A stretch of 64,000 nucleotides of DNA from RDXT01 sp033765305 (GTDB lineage: Bacteria; Bacteroidota; Bacteroidia; J057): contig JANRID010000062.1 of the NCBI GenBank assembly GCA_033765305.1, positions 42,017 through 106,016 on the forward strand. Reading direction: 5' to 3'. Each line of letters starts with the position of its first letter. Position 1 is the stretch's first letter. This document shows, in pieces, positions 53,893-62,475 of the stretch. The notes under the pieces were generated by a model that worked only from the letters and a program-made list of their open reading frames with translations, searched no databases and was not told where the DNA came from. The position numbers and the translations under genes were made by a program.

Positions 53893-56613
53893 ATGACTGA
53901 TCCTATCCGGAACGAATCCGCGCAGGCTGCGCAGGTTCCTGGCCGCAGACGCAGACGGGCCATCCGCACCGGATTGTCTGCCGGTGCAGTGCTGATCCTG
54001 CTGGGCGGCCTGGCTGCGCGATTCTGGCAGCCGGGCGCGCTGCTGCCGCCTGCCCTGCTGGCGGCCATGGCCGCGCCGGCCCTGGGGCTGGCCGGGCTGT
54101 CGCTGGTTTGGATGCCTGCTGCCCGCCGCCTGGCCGATCTGGCTTTTCTGGCAGGGCTCGCCGCCTACCTGGGCCTGGCTGCGCTCCTGCTGCTCAACCG
54201 CCTGGACCCGCTGTTTACGCCCCTGCTCGCAGCTGCGCAGGTAGGCTTTGCCTTCGCCCTCCGCCATGTGCGGGCCTATCTGGCCTTTTCGGCAGCTACC
54301 ATGGCCCTGCTGGCAGCTGTAGCGTATTCTGTGCCGGCCCCCCTGCTGGCGCCGCCGGTTTTCCTGGGCATTATGGGCTTTGTCACCATCTGCGCGGCAC
54401 TGCTCAGCCAGGGTGCAGCGTACGCAGGCCCCGGCGGCGAAGGCCGCCTGCCCGCCTTCATCGCCCACCCGGACGAAGCTGTGCTGCTCTTCCAGCCCCG
54501 CGGCGCGTTCCGCTGGGCCAATCCGCCCGCGCTCCGCATCCTTCAGCTCATCGGCATGCCGCCGGAACCGGGCTATGCCGCCTGCATGCATGCGCTGGGG
54601 CTGCCCAGCACCCTCCCGGACCCGGCCGAAGCCGCGCCCTACGGCGCCGACGTCCAGATCCAGGACGGCAGCCGCACCCGCGAGTACCGGGTCGCAGTGC
54701 ACCTACAGGAGCGCAGCGGGGAGATCGCCGTGCTGCTGAGCGAAGTGACCGAAGCGCGCCAGCGCGAGCGGAGCCTCGCGCGCAGCGTCGCCGCCGCGGA
54801 ATCGCTCCTCCAATCCCTCCCCGATACCCTCATTACCCTGAACCAGAGCGGGATGGTGCTCTCCGTGCGTGAACATGCCGGCAGTGCGGCGCGTGCCGCA
54901 GGCCTCACCCGGTTCAACGGCGTGCATCTGTCCAATCTCGCCTACGCCCTCATGGCGGAAGAGGACCGCCATACCCTCGAACTGCTCTACGAGCGGGTCT
55001 GCGATACAGGCCTGGCCCAGCAGATGGAATTCGAGCACGAGCTGGAAGGCCGGATGCGCAGCTTCGAGCTGCGGCTCGTGCGCCTGGGCAGCTCCAGCAA
55101 TCTGCTGCTCATCCTGCGCGACCAGACCGAAACCCGCGAAGTGGAGCGCGCACTGCTGCATTCGGAGGCCAGCTACGGTGAAATATTCAACGCCGGCTCG
55201 AACGGCGTCCTGATTCTCGATCCGGCTACGCTCATTCCCTCCGATGCCAACCGGGCGGCCTCCTCGCTCTTCGGCCAAAGCCGGGAGGCACTGCGCTCGC
55301 AGCCGCTGCACCTGTGGTTCGACCCGGCGCAGCAGCCCGCCGTGCGCGCATTTCTCGAAAGCGCAACCCAGGGCGGCGGCGGGAGCTGCACCGTGCAGAT
55401 CCGGGCCCGCGAGGAGGCCGTGCTGCATGCCGAGCTGCAGGCTTCCCTCTCGATCCTGGGCGGAGAGTTCCGGATCATGCTCATTATCAGCGATATCACT
55501 GCGCGCATCCGCCAGGAGGAGGCCCTGCGCCGCAGCGAGGAGCAGTACCGGACCCTGGTGGAGGTCATGAACGAGGGCCTCGTGGTAACCGACAGCCAGG
55601 AGCGCATCCTGTTTGTGAATCAGCGCCTGTGCAGCATCATGGGGCTGGAGCGGGACGAAATCCTGCGCATGTGGTCCTGGGAGCTCTTTCCCGGAGACGA
55701 GGCGCGGGAAATCATCCTCGAAAAATCCCGGCTGCGGCGCGAAGGCCTGGCCGACCAGTACGAGCTGGCCCTCAACCGTCCGGATGGCAGTGTATCGTAC
55801 CTGCTCATTGCCGGCGCGCCCTACCGCCTGCCCGGACAGCCGGAATCCGGCACCATCGCCATTGTCACCGATATTACCCACCTCAAGCGCACCGAGCTCA
55901 AACTCAAGGAGAAAAACAACGAGCTCGACGCCTTCGTCTACAAAGCCTCGCACGACCTCCGCGGGCCGCTGGCCTCCATCATGGGCATCGCCTCCATCGC
56001 CCGCGACGAACTGCGCGACCCCGCTGCACTGCGGTTCATCGATCTCATTGCCCGCAGCACCAAGCGCCTCGATACCACCCTGGGAGAGCTGCTGGATGTG
56101 ACGCGGATCAACAAGGCGGAAACCCGCCCCGAGCCCGTGCAGCTCGAACATCTGGTGCTGGATATCCTATCCAGCCTGCGGCACCTGCCCCAGGCCCAGC
56201 GGATCGATATGCGGGTGGACATTCCCTTCGATGCGCCCATTTTCACCGACCCCAAGCTGCTGACCTCGGCCCTGCAGAACCTCATCGTCAACGCCATCAA
56301 CTACCACAACCCGGAGGCGGGGACGCCTTGGGTACGGATCGGCGCCGAGCTGCGCGGCGAGCAGGTGCGCATCACCGTCGCCGACAACGGCATCGGCATC
56401 CCCGAGCGCATGCGGCGCAAGGTCTTCGAGATGTTTTTCCGGGGCAATACCCAGTCAAAGGGCTCCGGACTGGGCCTATACATCGTCAAGAGCGCCATGG
56501 AGAAGCTGGGCGGCTCCTGCGAACTGGAATCTGAGGAAGGTGCAGGCAGCAGCTTCACCCTGGTGCTGCCCCGGCGGACCGTGCCGCAGCATGCGGTCCC
56601 CGAGCCGGCCTGA
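53893..56613 (+). CDS. Membrane PAS sensor histidine kinase
   Basis: A 906-residue hybrid-less sensor kinase. Basic N-terminus, about six hydrophobic helices (residues 25-175), then three to four PAS-like domains (DEAVLLFQPRGAFRWANPPA; YGEIFNAGSNGVLILDPATL; YRTLVEVMNEGLVVTDSQER). The phosphoacceptor H-box is YKASHDLRGPLASI (His near 687), N-box QNLIVNAINYHNPEA (near 796), G-boxes VADNGIGIPERMRRKVFEMF and GSGLGLYIVKSAMEKLGGSC. No receiver domain is fused and no response regulator lies next to it, so its partner is elsewhere (the REC-flavoprotein at 16 kb is one speculative candidate). ATG 53893 is preferred over a TTG at 53851. Confidence 0.88.
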   Translation: MTDPIRNESAQAAQVPGRRRRRAIRTGLSAGAVLILLGGLAARFWQPGALLPPALLAAMAAPALGLAGLSLVWMPAARRLADLAFLAGLAAYLGLAALLLLNRLDPLFTPLLAAAQVGFAFALRHVRAYLAFSAATMALLAAVAYSVPAPLLAPPVFLGIMGFVTICAALLSQGAAYAGPGGEGRLPAFIAHPDEAVLLFQPRGAFRWANPPALRILQLIGMPPEPGYAACMHALGLPSTLPDPAEAAPYGADVQIQDGSRTREYRVAVHLQERSGEIAVLLSEVTEARQRERSLARSVAAAESLLQSLPDTLITLNQSGMVLSVREHAGSAARAAGLTRFNGVHLSNLAYALMAEEDRHTLELLYERVCDTGLAQQMEFEHELEGRMRSFELRLVRLGSSSNLLLILRDQTETREVERALLHSEASYGEIFNAGSNGVLILDPATLIPSDANRAASSLFGQSREALRSQPLHLWFDPAQQPAVRAFLESATQGGGGSCTVQIRAREEAVLHAELQASLSILGGEFRIMLIISDITARIRQEEALRRSEEQYRTLVEVMNEGLVVTDSQERILFVNQRLCSIMGLERDEILRMWSWELFPGDEAREIILEKSRLRREGLADQYELALNRPDGSVSYLLIAGAPYRLPGQPESGTIAIVTDITHLKRTELKLKEKNNELDAFVYKASHDLRGPLASIMGIASIARDELRDPAALRFIDLIARSTKRLDTTLGELLDVTRINKAETRPEPVQLEHLVLDILSSLRHLPQAQRIDMRVDIPFDAPIFTDPKLLTSALQNLIVNAINYHNPEAGTPWVRIGAELRGEQVRITVADNGIGIPERMRRKVFEMFFRGNTQSKGSGLGLYIVKSAMEKLGGSCELESEEGAGSSFTLVLPRRTVPQHAVPEPA

Positions 56614-56756
56614 AGCGCACGCCGGTAGCGCTTGATTTTTCATGGCTTGTACAGTTATATGAGCTGTTTAATCCGGACTGAAGGCAATCCGGGTTGCCGT
56701 TTGATACTTTGCGTATCTGTTCCGCCCGGCTTCCCGCCCCATCCTTCGCTGATGCC

Positions 56757-57890
56757 ATGCTCTGGTCTACCGGTTTTCATTTTTCCCAAGCTCAAAAACG
56801 AGGCGCTTTCATCCTGTTATCCTGTCTGGCAGTCGTAACTGCGGCCGTCTGGATGCGCAGCCGGCAGGCTGCTGCCGTAGCCATGCCGCCCGAACGGCTC
56901 GATACGGTGTACGATCCGCCGGTCTTTGTGGAGCCCGGCGGCCCGCTCCGGCTGGACATCAATGTGGCCGACAGCGCGGCCTGGACCCGGCTCGGCGGCA
57001 TCGGGCCCGTGCTGGCGCGGCGCATCGTCAAGTACCGCGATGCGCGCGGCGGCTTCCGATCCGTGGACGACCTGAGCGCCGTGTACGGCCTCAAGCCTGA
57101 GGTGCTCGAGGCGCTGCGCCCCCAGCTCTTCGTCAACGGCCTGACAGCGCCAGGCAGCCGGGATACCGCCCGCGAGCTGCCCGCACGGACTGCCATTCCC
57201 CGCCTGGACCTCAATACGGCCACCGCCGAATCCCTGCGGCAGCTGCCCGGCATCGGGCCTGTGCTCAGCGAGCGCATCGTCAAATACCGCGATGCCATCG
57301 GCGGCTTCGCCTCCGCGGAGCAGCTGGCACAGGTGTACCAGCTGCCGCCGGAAACGTATCTGGCCATCCTGCCCTATGTGCATGTGGATCCTGCTACCCG
57401 CCCGGCACGGCCTCAGCCCGCAGCTGCACCCGAAGCGGCGCCGCTTGCGGCTGCGCAGCGCAGCCGCGGGCTCGGCGAAGCCGAACGCCCCAGCCTGGTG
57501 CCGGTGGACCTCAACCAGGCCGACTCCGCAGCCCTGGTGCAGATCCCCGGCATCGGGGAAAAACTGGCGCCCCGCATCGTAAAGTACCGGTCGCTGCTGG
57601 GCTACTATGCAAGCCCCGATCAGGTGCGGTTTGTGTACGGCATGACGGAGGAAAACTTCCTGCGCGCCCGCCCGCTGCTGCGTGCAGCAGCTCCGCCCGA
57701 ACGACGGGATCTCAACTCGGCGCCTGCCCGCCTGATTTCGGCAGTGCTGACCATGAACAAGCCGCTTGCCGATGCGCTGATTGCCGAACGCAAGCGGCTG
57801 GGCCGCTTCGGATCGTGGGACGAGGTGCGCATGGTCAGCGGCATGGCACCGGAATCGGTGCAGCTGCTCCAGGCCTACTTCAAGCTGTGA
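56757..57890 (+). CDS. Membrane-anchored helix-hairpin-helix protein (ComEA-like)
   Basis: A 377-residue protein. An N-terminal helix (RGAFILLSCLAVVTAAVWM) anchors it, and four helix-hairpin-helix units follow: near residues 75, 165, 255 and 320. The first three have the DNA-contact hairpins GGIGPVLARRIVKYRD, PGIGPVLSERIVKYRD and PGIGEKLAPRIVKYRS; the fourth (MNKPLADALIAERKR) lost the GIG. Single HhH proteins of this kind (ComEA) bind incoming DNA at the membrane; repeats suggest DNA binding at the envelope. ATG 56757 is used; the upstream frame begins with TTG. Confidence 0.8.
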   Translation: MLWSTGFHFSQAQKRGAFILLSCLAVVTAAVWMRSRQAAAVAMPPERLDTVYDPPVFVEPGGPLRLDINVADSAAWTRLGGIGPVLARRIVKYRDARGGFRSVDDLSAVYGLKPEVLEALRPQLFVNGLTAPGSRDTARELPARTAIPRLDLNTATAESLRQLPGIGPVLSERIVKYRDAIGGFASAEQLAQVYQLPPETYLAILPYVHVDPATRPARPQPAAAPEAAPLAAAQRSRGLGEAERPSLVPVDLNQADSAALVQIPGIGEKLAPRIVKYRSLLGYYASPDQVRFVYGMTEENFLRARPLLRAAAPPERRDLNSAPARLISAVLTMNKPLADALIAERKRLGRFGSWDEVRMVSGMAPESVQLLQAYFKL

Positions 57891-58200
57891 GCGCAGCGGC
57901 TCCGCGCACTTCGTAATCCACGACCATCACTTCCTCCAGGTGCGGGCGCAGGACTTCCTGAAAGGCCAGATGCGCCGGATGGGCCTGGTATTCAGCCAGA
58001 TCCTCCCAGGACCGGTAGCTGAGCTGGAAGCAGTGCGTGAAGCCCCGCGCCAGCCGCTCCGGGCTTTCCTCCAGCCCCCACTCGAAGGCTGCGATCTGCG
58101 GCACCTGGCCATAGAGGCCGGCGAAGGCCGCCACGACGGCTGCCACTGCCTCCGGCGGGGAGCTGTCCCGGAATTTGAACAAGACGATATGACGGAGCAT
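57880..58200 (-). CDS. Dabb-family (stress-responsive A/B barrel) protein, cytoplasmic
   Basis: A 106-residue dimeric alpha+beta barrel protein. MLRHIVLFKFRDSSPPEAVA is the family opening; FTHCFQLSYRSWEDLAEYQA and HPAHLAFQEVLRPHLEEVMV complete it. No signal peptide. Its stop overlaps the HhH gene end by 11 bp on the opposite strand. A paralogue with a signal peptide lies just upstream in the same transcript. Function of the family is unsettled; plant members include cyclases. Confidence 0.85.
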   Translation of the reverse strand: MLRHIVLFKFRDSSPPEAVAAVVAAFAGLYGQVPQIAAFEWGLEESPERLARGFTHCFQLSYRSWEDLAEYQAHPAHLAFQEVLRPHLEEVMVVDYEVRGAAALTA

Positions 58201-58273
58201 GGCGCTGGGAGGATTGGGGAAATGGGAGGTCGTTCCGGCTCCGCTTAACGGCCGGAGGAAGGGAAGGGGAAAT

Positions 58274-58289
58274 GCCCCGCCGGCGGGGC
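58274..58289 (-). terminator. GC palindrome between the two Dabb genes
   Basis: A perfect 16-bp palindrome GCCCCGCCGGCGGGGC just past the stop of the exported Dabb gene. It may end part of the transcripts; there is no T-tract. Confidence 0.35.
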
Positions 58290-58293
58290 CGGC

Positions 58294-58680
58294 TTATTTT
58301 CCGGCCCAGTAGTCGATGACCAGCACCTTGTCCAGGTGCGGGCGCAGCACCTCCACGAAGGCCTGGTGCGCCGGGTGCGGCAGGTACACCTCGCGGTCTT
58401 TTTCCGAGCTGAAGGTCACCAGAAAGCAGTGCGTAAAGCCCTGGCTCAGGCCCTCCGGGCTGTTGTTGGTGCCCCACTCGAAGGAGCGGATCTCGCGGAT
58501 TTTCGAGGGCAGGGCGCGGAAGGTATCCTCCACGTTGCGGATATCCTCCGGGCTGCTGGTGGCTTTGAAGGAAAAGAGCACCACATGGCGGAGCTCTTTG
58601 CCTTTGCCGCGGGCAGACTGGGCCTGGGCAGGCAGCGCAGCGCCGGCCAGCAGGAGCAAGGTGAACAGCAGGGTCTTCAT
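58294..58680 (-). CDS. Dabb-family protein with signal peptide
   Basis: A 128-residue exported paralogue of the neighbouring Dabb protein. The signal peptide is MKTLLFTLLLLAGAALPAQA, then QSARGKGKELRHVVLFSFKA. The family motifs FTHCFLVTFSSEKDREVYLP and HPAHQAFVEVLRPHLDKVLV are shared with the cytoplasmic copy. Export is unusual for this family. It follows the aldo/keto reductase gene by 24 bp. Confidence 0.85.
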   Translation of the reverse strand: MKTLLFTLLLLAGAALPAQAQSARGKGKELRHVVLFSFKATSSPEDIRNVEDTFRALPSKIREIRSFEWGTNNSPEGLSQGFTHCFLVTFSSEKDREVYLPHPAHQAFVEVLRPHLDKVLVIDYWAGK

Positions 58681-58704
58681 ACCGGGTAGCAGTTCTTCAG
58701 GGTG

Positions 58705-59523
58705 TCAGAGCAGGTGGATCGGATCGTCCACGATCCGGAATCCTTCGTCAAACGTAGCAATTTCCGCCATATCCTCCGCCGAAATCTCAAAGTCGAAGAC
58801 GCCGAAGTTTTCGGCCAGGCGCTGCCGGCTGGCGGATTTGGGGATGGCCGATACGCCAAGCTGCAGGGCCCAGCGCAGGATGATCTGCGCGGGGGTCTTG
58901 CCGTAGGCCTCCGCCAGCCGCAGCAGACGGGGGTCCTGCAGCCTGGCGCCGCGCCCCAGCGGGGTATAGGCCTGGAGCTGGATGCCGTCCCGGCGGCAGC
59001 GGTCCAGCAGGCTTTTCAGGTACAGGAAGGGGCTGAATTCCACCTGGTTGACTGCCGGCACGACCGAGGCGTAGCCTGCCAGCTCGTCGAGGAAGGGCTC
59101 CAGGTAGTTGGCTACGCCGATGGCCCGCACCCGCCCTTCGGCGTAGAGCCGCTCCAGCGCCCGCCAGGTGTCGCGGCGGGTGGCCTTGAGGGGCCAGTGC
59201 ACGAGATACAGGTCGATGTAGCCGCAGTCGAGCTTGCGCAGGCTGGCGTCAAAGGCCCGGAGCGTCTGCTCGTAGCCCTGGTCGGCGTTGTTGACCTTGG
59301 TGGTGATGAACAGCGCCTCGCGCGGCAGGCCGCTGCCCCGCACGGCCCGGCCGATTTCGGCCTCGTTGCGGTACATGGCCGCCGTATCGATGAGGCGGTA
59401 GCCGATTTCCAGGGCCCAGCCTACGGCCCGCTCGGCTTCGGCGTCGTACATGTCGTACACGCCCAGCCCCAGCAACGGCATTTCCACGCCGTTGCGCAGG
59501 GCGGCGGTCAGGGGTGCTCCCAT
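58705..59523 (-). CDS. Aldo/keto reductase
   Basis: A 272-residue NADPH-dependent oxidoreductase of the AKR superfamily. The tetrad is visible: D46 (LIDTAAMY), Y51, K76 (ITTKVNN) and H109 (YLVHWP). IPKSASRQRLAENFGVFDFE near the C-terminus is the NADPH-binding signature. Members reduce aldehydes, ketones or sugars; the substrate is unknown. ATG 59523 begins MGAPLTAALRNGVEMPLLGL and sits one base after the dioxygenase stop, indicating an operon. Confidence 0.9.
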   Translation of the reverse strand: MGAPLTAALRNGVEMPLLGLGVYDMYDAEAERAVGWALEIGYRLIDTAAMYRNEAEIGRAVRGSGLPREALFITTKVNNADQGYEQTLRAFDASLRKLDCGYIDLYLVHWPLKATRRDTWRALERLYAEGRVRAIGVANYLEPFLDELAGYASVVPAVNQVEFSPFLYLKSLLDRCRRDGIQLQAYTPLGRGARLQDPRLLRLAEAYGKTPAQIILRWALQLGVSAIPKSASRQRLAENFGVFDFEISAEDMAEIATFDEGFRIVDDPIHLL

Positions 59524-59524
59524 C

Positions 59525-60520
59525 TTACCAGCGTTCAAGGCCCAGGAGTTTTTTGCCCAGCTCGTTGAGCACTGCCGTGCCGTAGCGGGTCTGCTCCCAG
59601 CGGCGGGGGTCGCCGGGGAAAGCGTAGCCTTCGGGCGCGATGCGGTCCTGCCAGGAGCGGATCCGCCATTGGCGCAGGGGCTCGTTGTCCTCTTCGGCCG
59701 GCATCATCGAGATGTACTGCGCAATGCGGACCTTGTCCCCGGAACGGTTGGCGCGGATGCCGTGCGGCTGGCTGCTGTGAAAGATCAGCAGGTCGCCGGC
59801 CTCCAGCTTCACCTTGACGATGTGGTCCTCCAGGCCGGCCACATCGGGCTGGAAGCGGTTGCGGTCTTCGGGCTGGGTGAGCTTCCAGGTGTCGTAGGTG
59901 CGGAACAGCTCCGGGATGCACTGGAATCCGCCCATCTGCTCGTCGGTCTGGTCGGCCAGGGCCAGCACGCCCTGCACGTTCTGGGGCTTGGTCTCGGGGT
60001 CGTAGTCCCAGTGGATGAAGGCCTTGTACTCGTGGCCGGGGCGGATGGGGAAATTCAGGTTCGCCCGGTCGATGGTGACCCAGAGCTTTTCGGTGCCCCA
60101 GATGTCCACAAAGGCATCGTACACCCGCTGCACGGAGCGGTTGTCCCAGAGCAGCTGGTGGTTGTACACCTCCACCATGCCGGTGCCGATGAGCTCCTTC
60201 ATCTGCATCTCCGCACGCGGGGCGGTGTACCAGGTGGCGGGATCGGCGGGGTCTTTTTCCTCGAATTCCCAGAGAAAGGCCGCCGTGCGCAGGGCCTGCT
60301 CGCGGGGCACGGCCTGCTTGATCACGATGTAGCCGTTGTGCACCCAGAACTGCCAGTCTGCCTCGCTCAGCACGCGGAGCGGCTGGCCGTTGGAGCGGTC
60401 GCTGAGGGCCACACGGCTGCTCATGGCCGTGGACGGATTGCCCGGAATGTCCTTGTGCGCATTGTCCGGGTTCATCGTCGGGTTCATCGTCGGATTCATC
60501 GTCCCTTGGTTCGGTTCCAT
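59525..60520 (-). CDS. Phytanoyl-CoA dioxygenase (PhyH)-like Fe(II)/2-oxoglutarate enzyme
   Basis: A 331-residue non-heme iron oxygenase. The facial triad is H170-x-D172 (AFIHWDYDP) and H253 (SSQPHGIRANRSG), with Arg after it for 2-oxoglutarate. A long N-terminal region opens MEPNQGTMNPTMNPTMNPDN, encoded by a 12-bp tandem repeat that supplies three further in-frame ATG codons, so the true start is uncertain. The conserved enzyme begins around residue 48 (PLRVLSEADWQFWVHNGYIV). Neighbours (AKR, symporter, AraC regulator) suggest catabolism or modification of an imported compound. Confidence 0.85.
   Translation of the reverse strand: MEPNQGTMNPTMNPTMNPDNAHKDIPGNPSTAMSSRVALSDRSNGQPLRVLSEADWQFWVHNGYIVIKQAVPREQALRTAAFLWEFEEKDPADPATWYTAPRAEMQMKELIGTGMVEVYNHQLLWDNRSVQRVYDAFVDIWGTEKLWVTIDRANLNFPIRPGHEYKAFIHWDYDPETKPQNVQGVLALADQTDEQMGGFQCIPELFRTYDTWKLTQPEDRNRFQPDVAGLEDHIVKVKLEAGDLLIFHSSQPHGIRANRSGDKVRIAQYISMMPAEEDNEPLRQWRIRSWQDRIAPEGYAFPGDPRRWEQTRYGTAVLNELGKKLLGLERW
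60468..60503. repeat. 12-bp tandem repeat, three units, at the PhyH gene start
   Basis: Units GGGTTCATCGTC, GGGTTCATCGTC and GGATTCATCGTC. Read on the minus strand each encodes Thr-Met-Asn-Pro and contains an in-frame ATG, giving start-codon candidates 12 bp apart. Confidence 0.85.
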
Positions 60521-60667
60521 CGGTATTGCAATTGGGGTGAGAAGGTACGGTAAAATAACAGCGCCGGCAAGGGGGGCTTCCACCTGTATGCTGACTGGTT
60601 TTTGCACAAAATTGATCTATTCAGCCCAAAATATTTGCCCATCCTGCACATCGGCTGCAAATCCGCC

Positions 60668-62335
60668 TCAGGCCAGGCCCAGCGGGCTGAAGATCCACCA
60701 CACGGCGAGGATCAGCGCCGCGAGGCCCAGGGTCCAGAGGAGATCGGTGCGGCTGGGCTCGAAGAAGGCTTTGCCGGCGGATCCGAGCACGTAGCCCCGC
60801 AGCATGTTCGGCGCTTTGGGCGGCGCCAGGTAGCTGCCGGCCACCAGGATCAGCGAGCAGAGGAGGAAGAGCCAGAAGGCGAAATGCAGGAAGTTCATCT
60901 GCACAAACTGCCCGGCGAGGCTTTCCGGCGCCAGGGCCAGCTGCCCGTTGGCCGACAGAAACTCCAGCGCCAGCCGCAGCATGCCCAGCCCGAAGCCGGT
61001 CCAGAGGCTGAGCATGGCACCCGTGCTGTTGATGCGGGGGTTCAGCAGCCCGAGGAGGAAGGCCGCCGCGATGGGCGGGGAGATATAGGCCTGCACGCTC
61101 TGCATGTACTGGATGATGCCGCCGCCTTCGGTGAGGGTTTTCATCAGGGGAATATAGGCCAGCGATACCAGCACGAGCAGCGCCGTGGCGATCTGCCCGG
61201 CCCAGACCAGCTCGCGTTCGCCGGCTTTTCTGCGGTATTTCTGGTAAAAGTCGAGGGTGATGAGGGTCGAACAGGAGTTGAAGGCGGAGGAGAGCGAGCT
61301 CATCAGGGCCGCCAGCAGGCCGGCCAGTACCAGCCCCTTGACGCCCGCAGGCAGCACCTCGCGGATGAGCACCGGCAGGGCCATGTCGGGGCTGCCGAGC
61401 GGCGCCGAAAACCGCCCCTGCGCCGACATGACGAAGGCCAGCACGCCCGGCAGCACGAAGATGAAGAGCGGCAGCTGCTTCAGGTAGCCGGCAAACAGGC
61501 TGCCCCGCCGCCCTTCGGTGATGCTTTTGGCCGACAGCACGCGCTGCACGATGAACTGGTCGGTGCACCAGTACCAGATGCCCAGGATCGGCGCGCCGAA
61601 CATGAGCCCGGTCCAGGGATAGGCTGTATCGGAGGCCGGCCGCCAGAGGTTCACAAAGTCCGGCGGATGCACCGCAGGGTCCTGCGCGGCGATCTGCCGC
61701 AGGCCTTCCATCATGCCGCTCCAGCCGCCAATCTGCGCCAGGGGGATGAGGGTCACCAGGGCCATGCCGCCCAGCAGGATGAAGAGCTGCACGAGATCGG
61801 TGTAGAGCACGGCCTTGAAGCCGCCGAAGATGGTGTACAGGCCCGTGGATACGACGACGATGAGCGCGCCGGTCCAGAAGGGGACGCCCATGACTTCGAA
61901 GACCATCGCCCCGGCGAAAATGGTGAGGGAAATCTTGGTCAGCACGTAGGCGATCACCGACACGAGGGAGAGGTACACACGGGCGGAGGCGGAGTAGCGC
62001 CGCTCCAGGAACTCGGGCATCGTGAATACGCCGCTGCGCAGGTAGAACGGCACGAAGAGCCAGCCGAGGAGGATGAGCATGAAGGAGGCCAGCACTTCGA
62101 ACTGGGCCGCCGGCATGTCGCCGCGCGCGCCGGAGCCGGCCAGGCCGATGATGTGCTCCGCACCGATGTTGGAGGCGAAGAGCGAGGCGCCGATCAGGAA
62201 CCACGAGGCGCTGCGGCTGGCCAGAAAGTACTCGGAGGTGGTGGATTTGTTGCGCTCGGCGATGGTGACGCGGTAGGCAATGACGAAAATGAGCACGAAA
62301 TACAGCCCGATGGCTGCATAGTCCAGGAATTCCAT
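60668..62335 (-). CDS. Sodium:solute symporter (SSS/SGLT family)
   Basis: A 555-residue transporter with about fourteen membrane helices. MEFLDYAAIGLYFVLIFVIA starts it, then EYFLASRSASWFLIGASLFA and SNIGAEHIIGLAGSGARGDM, the conserved family core, and LAGLLAALMSSLSSAFNSCS, the Na+-site region. SGLT-like members carry sugars, polyols or similar small molecules; sequence does not fix the substrate. ATG 62335 is the family start. It is probably the first gene of an operon read away from the AraC regulator. Confidence 0.9.
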   Translation of the reverse strand: MEFLDYAAIGLYFVLIFVIAYRVTIAERNKSTTSEYFLASRSASWFLIGASLFASNIGAEHIIGLAGSGARGDMPAAQFEVLASFMLILLGWLFVPFYLRSGVFTMPEFLERRYSASARVYLSLVSVIAYVLTKISLTIFAGAMVFEVMGVPFWTGALIVVVSTGLYTIFGGFKAVLYTDLVQLFILLGGMALVTLIPLAQIGGWSGMMEGLRQIAAQDPAVHPPDFVNLWRPASDTAYPWTGLMFGAPILGIWYWCTDQFIVQRVLSAKSITEGRRGSLFAGYLKQLPLFIFVLPGVLAFVMSAQGRFSAPLGSPDMALPVLIREVLPAGVKGLVLAGLLAALMSSLSSAFNSCSTLITLDFYQKYRRKAGERELVWAGQIATALLVLVSLAYIPLMKTLTEGGGIIQYMQSVQAYISPPIAAAFLLGLLNPRINSTGAMLSLWTGFGLGMLRLALEFLSANGQLALAPESLAGQFVQMNFLHFAFWLFLLCSLILVAGSYLAPPKAPNMLRGYVLGSAGKAFFEPSRTDLLWTLGLAALILAVWWIFSPLGLA

Positions 62336-62399
62336 AGGATGGGTACGTTGCAGGCAGTAGCAGGAAGGCCGAAGATAGCGCCGCCGCAGGCGCGGAATC

Positions 62400-62418
62400 T
62401 TCCGGATTCTAGCCGGAA
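62400..62418. promoter_or_regulatory. Inverted repeat between the symporter and AraC genes
   Basis: TTCCGG, 7 bases, CCGGAA in the 140-bp divergent intergenic region. A possible operator, but AraC proteins often use direct repeats. Confidence 0.3.
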
Positions 62419-62475
62419 TTTGCACTATATTGCTCTTTTTGCCCGTCCCGCCGCTTCCGTTTGAGCCATTCCCGC

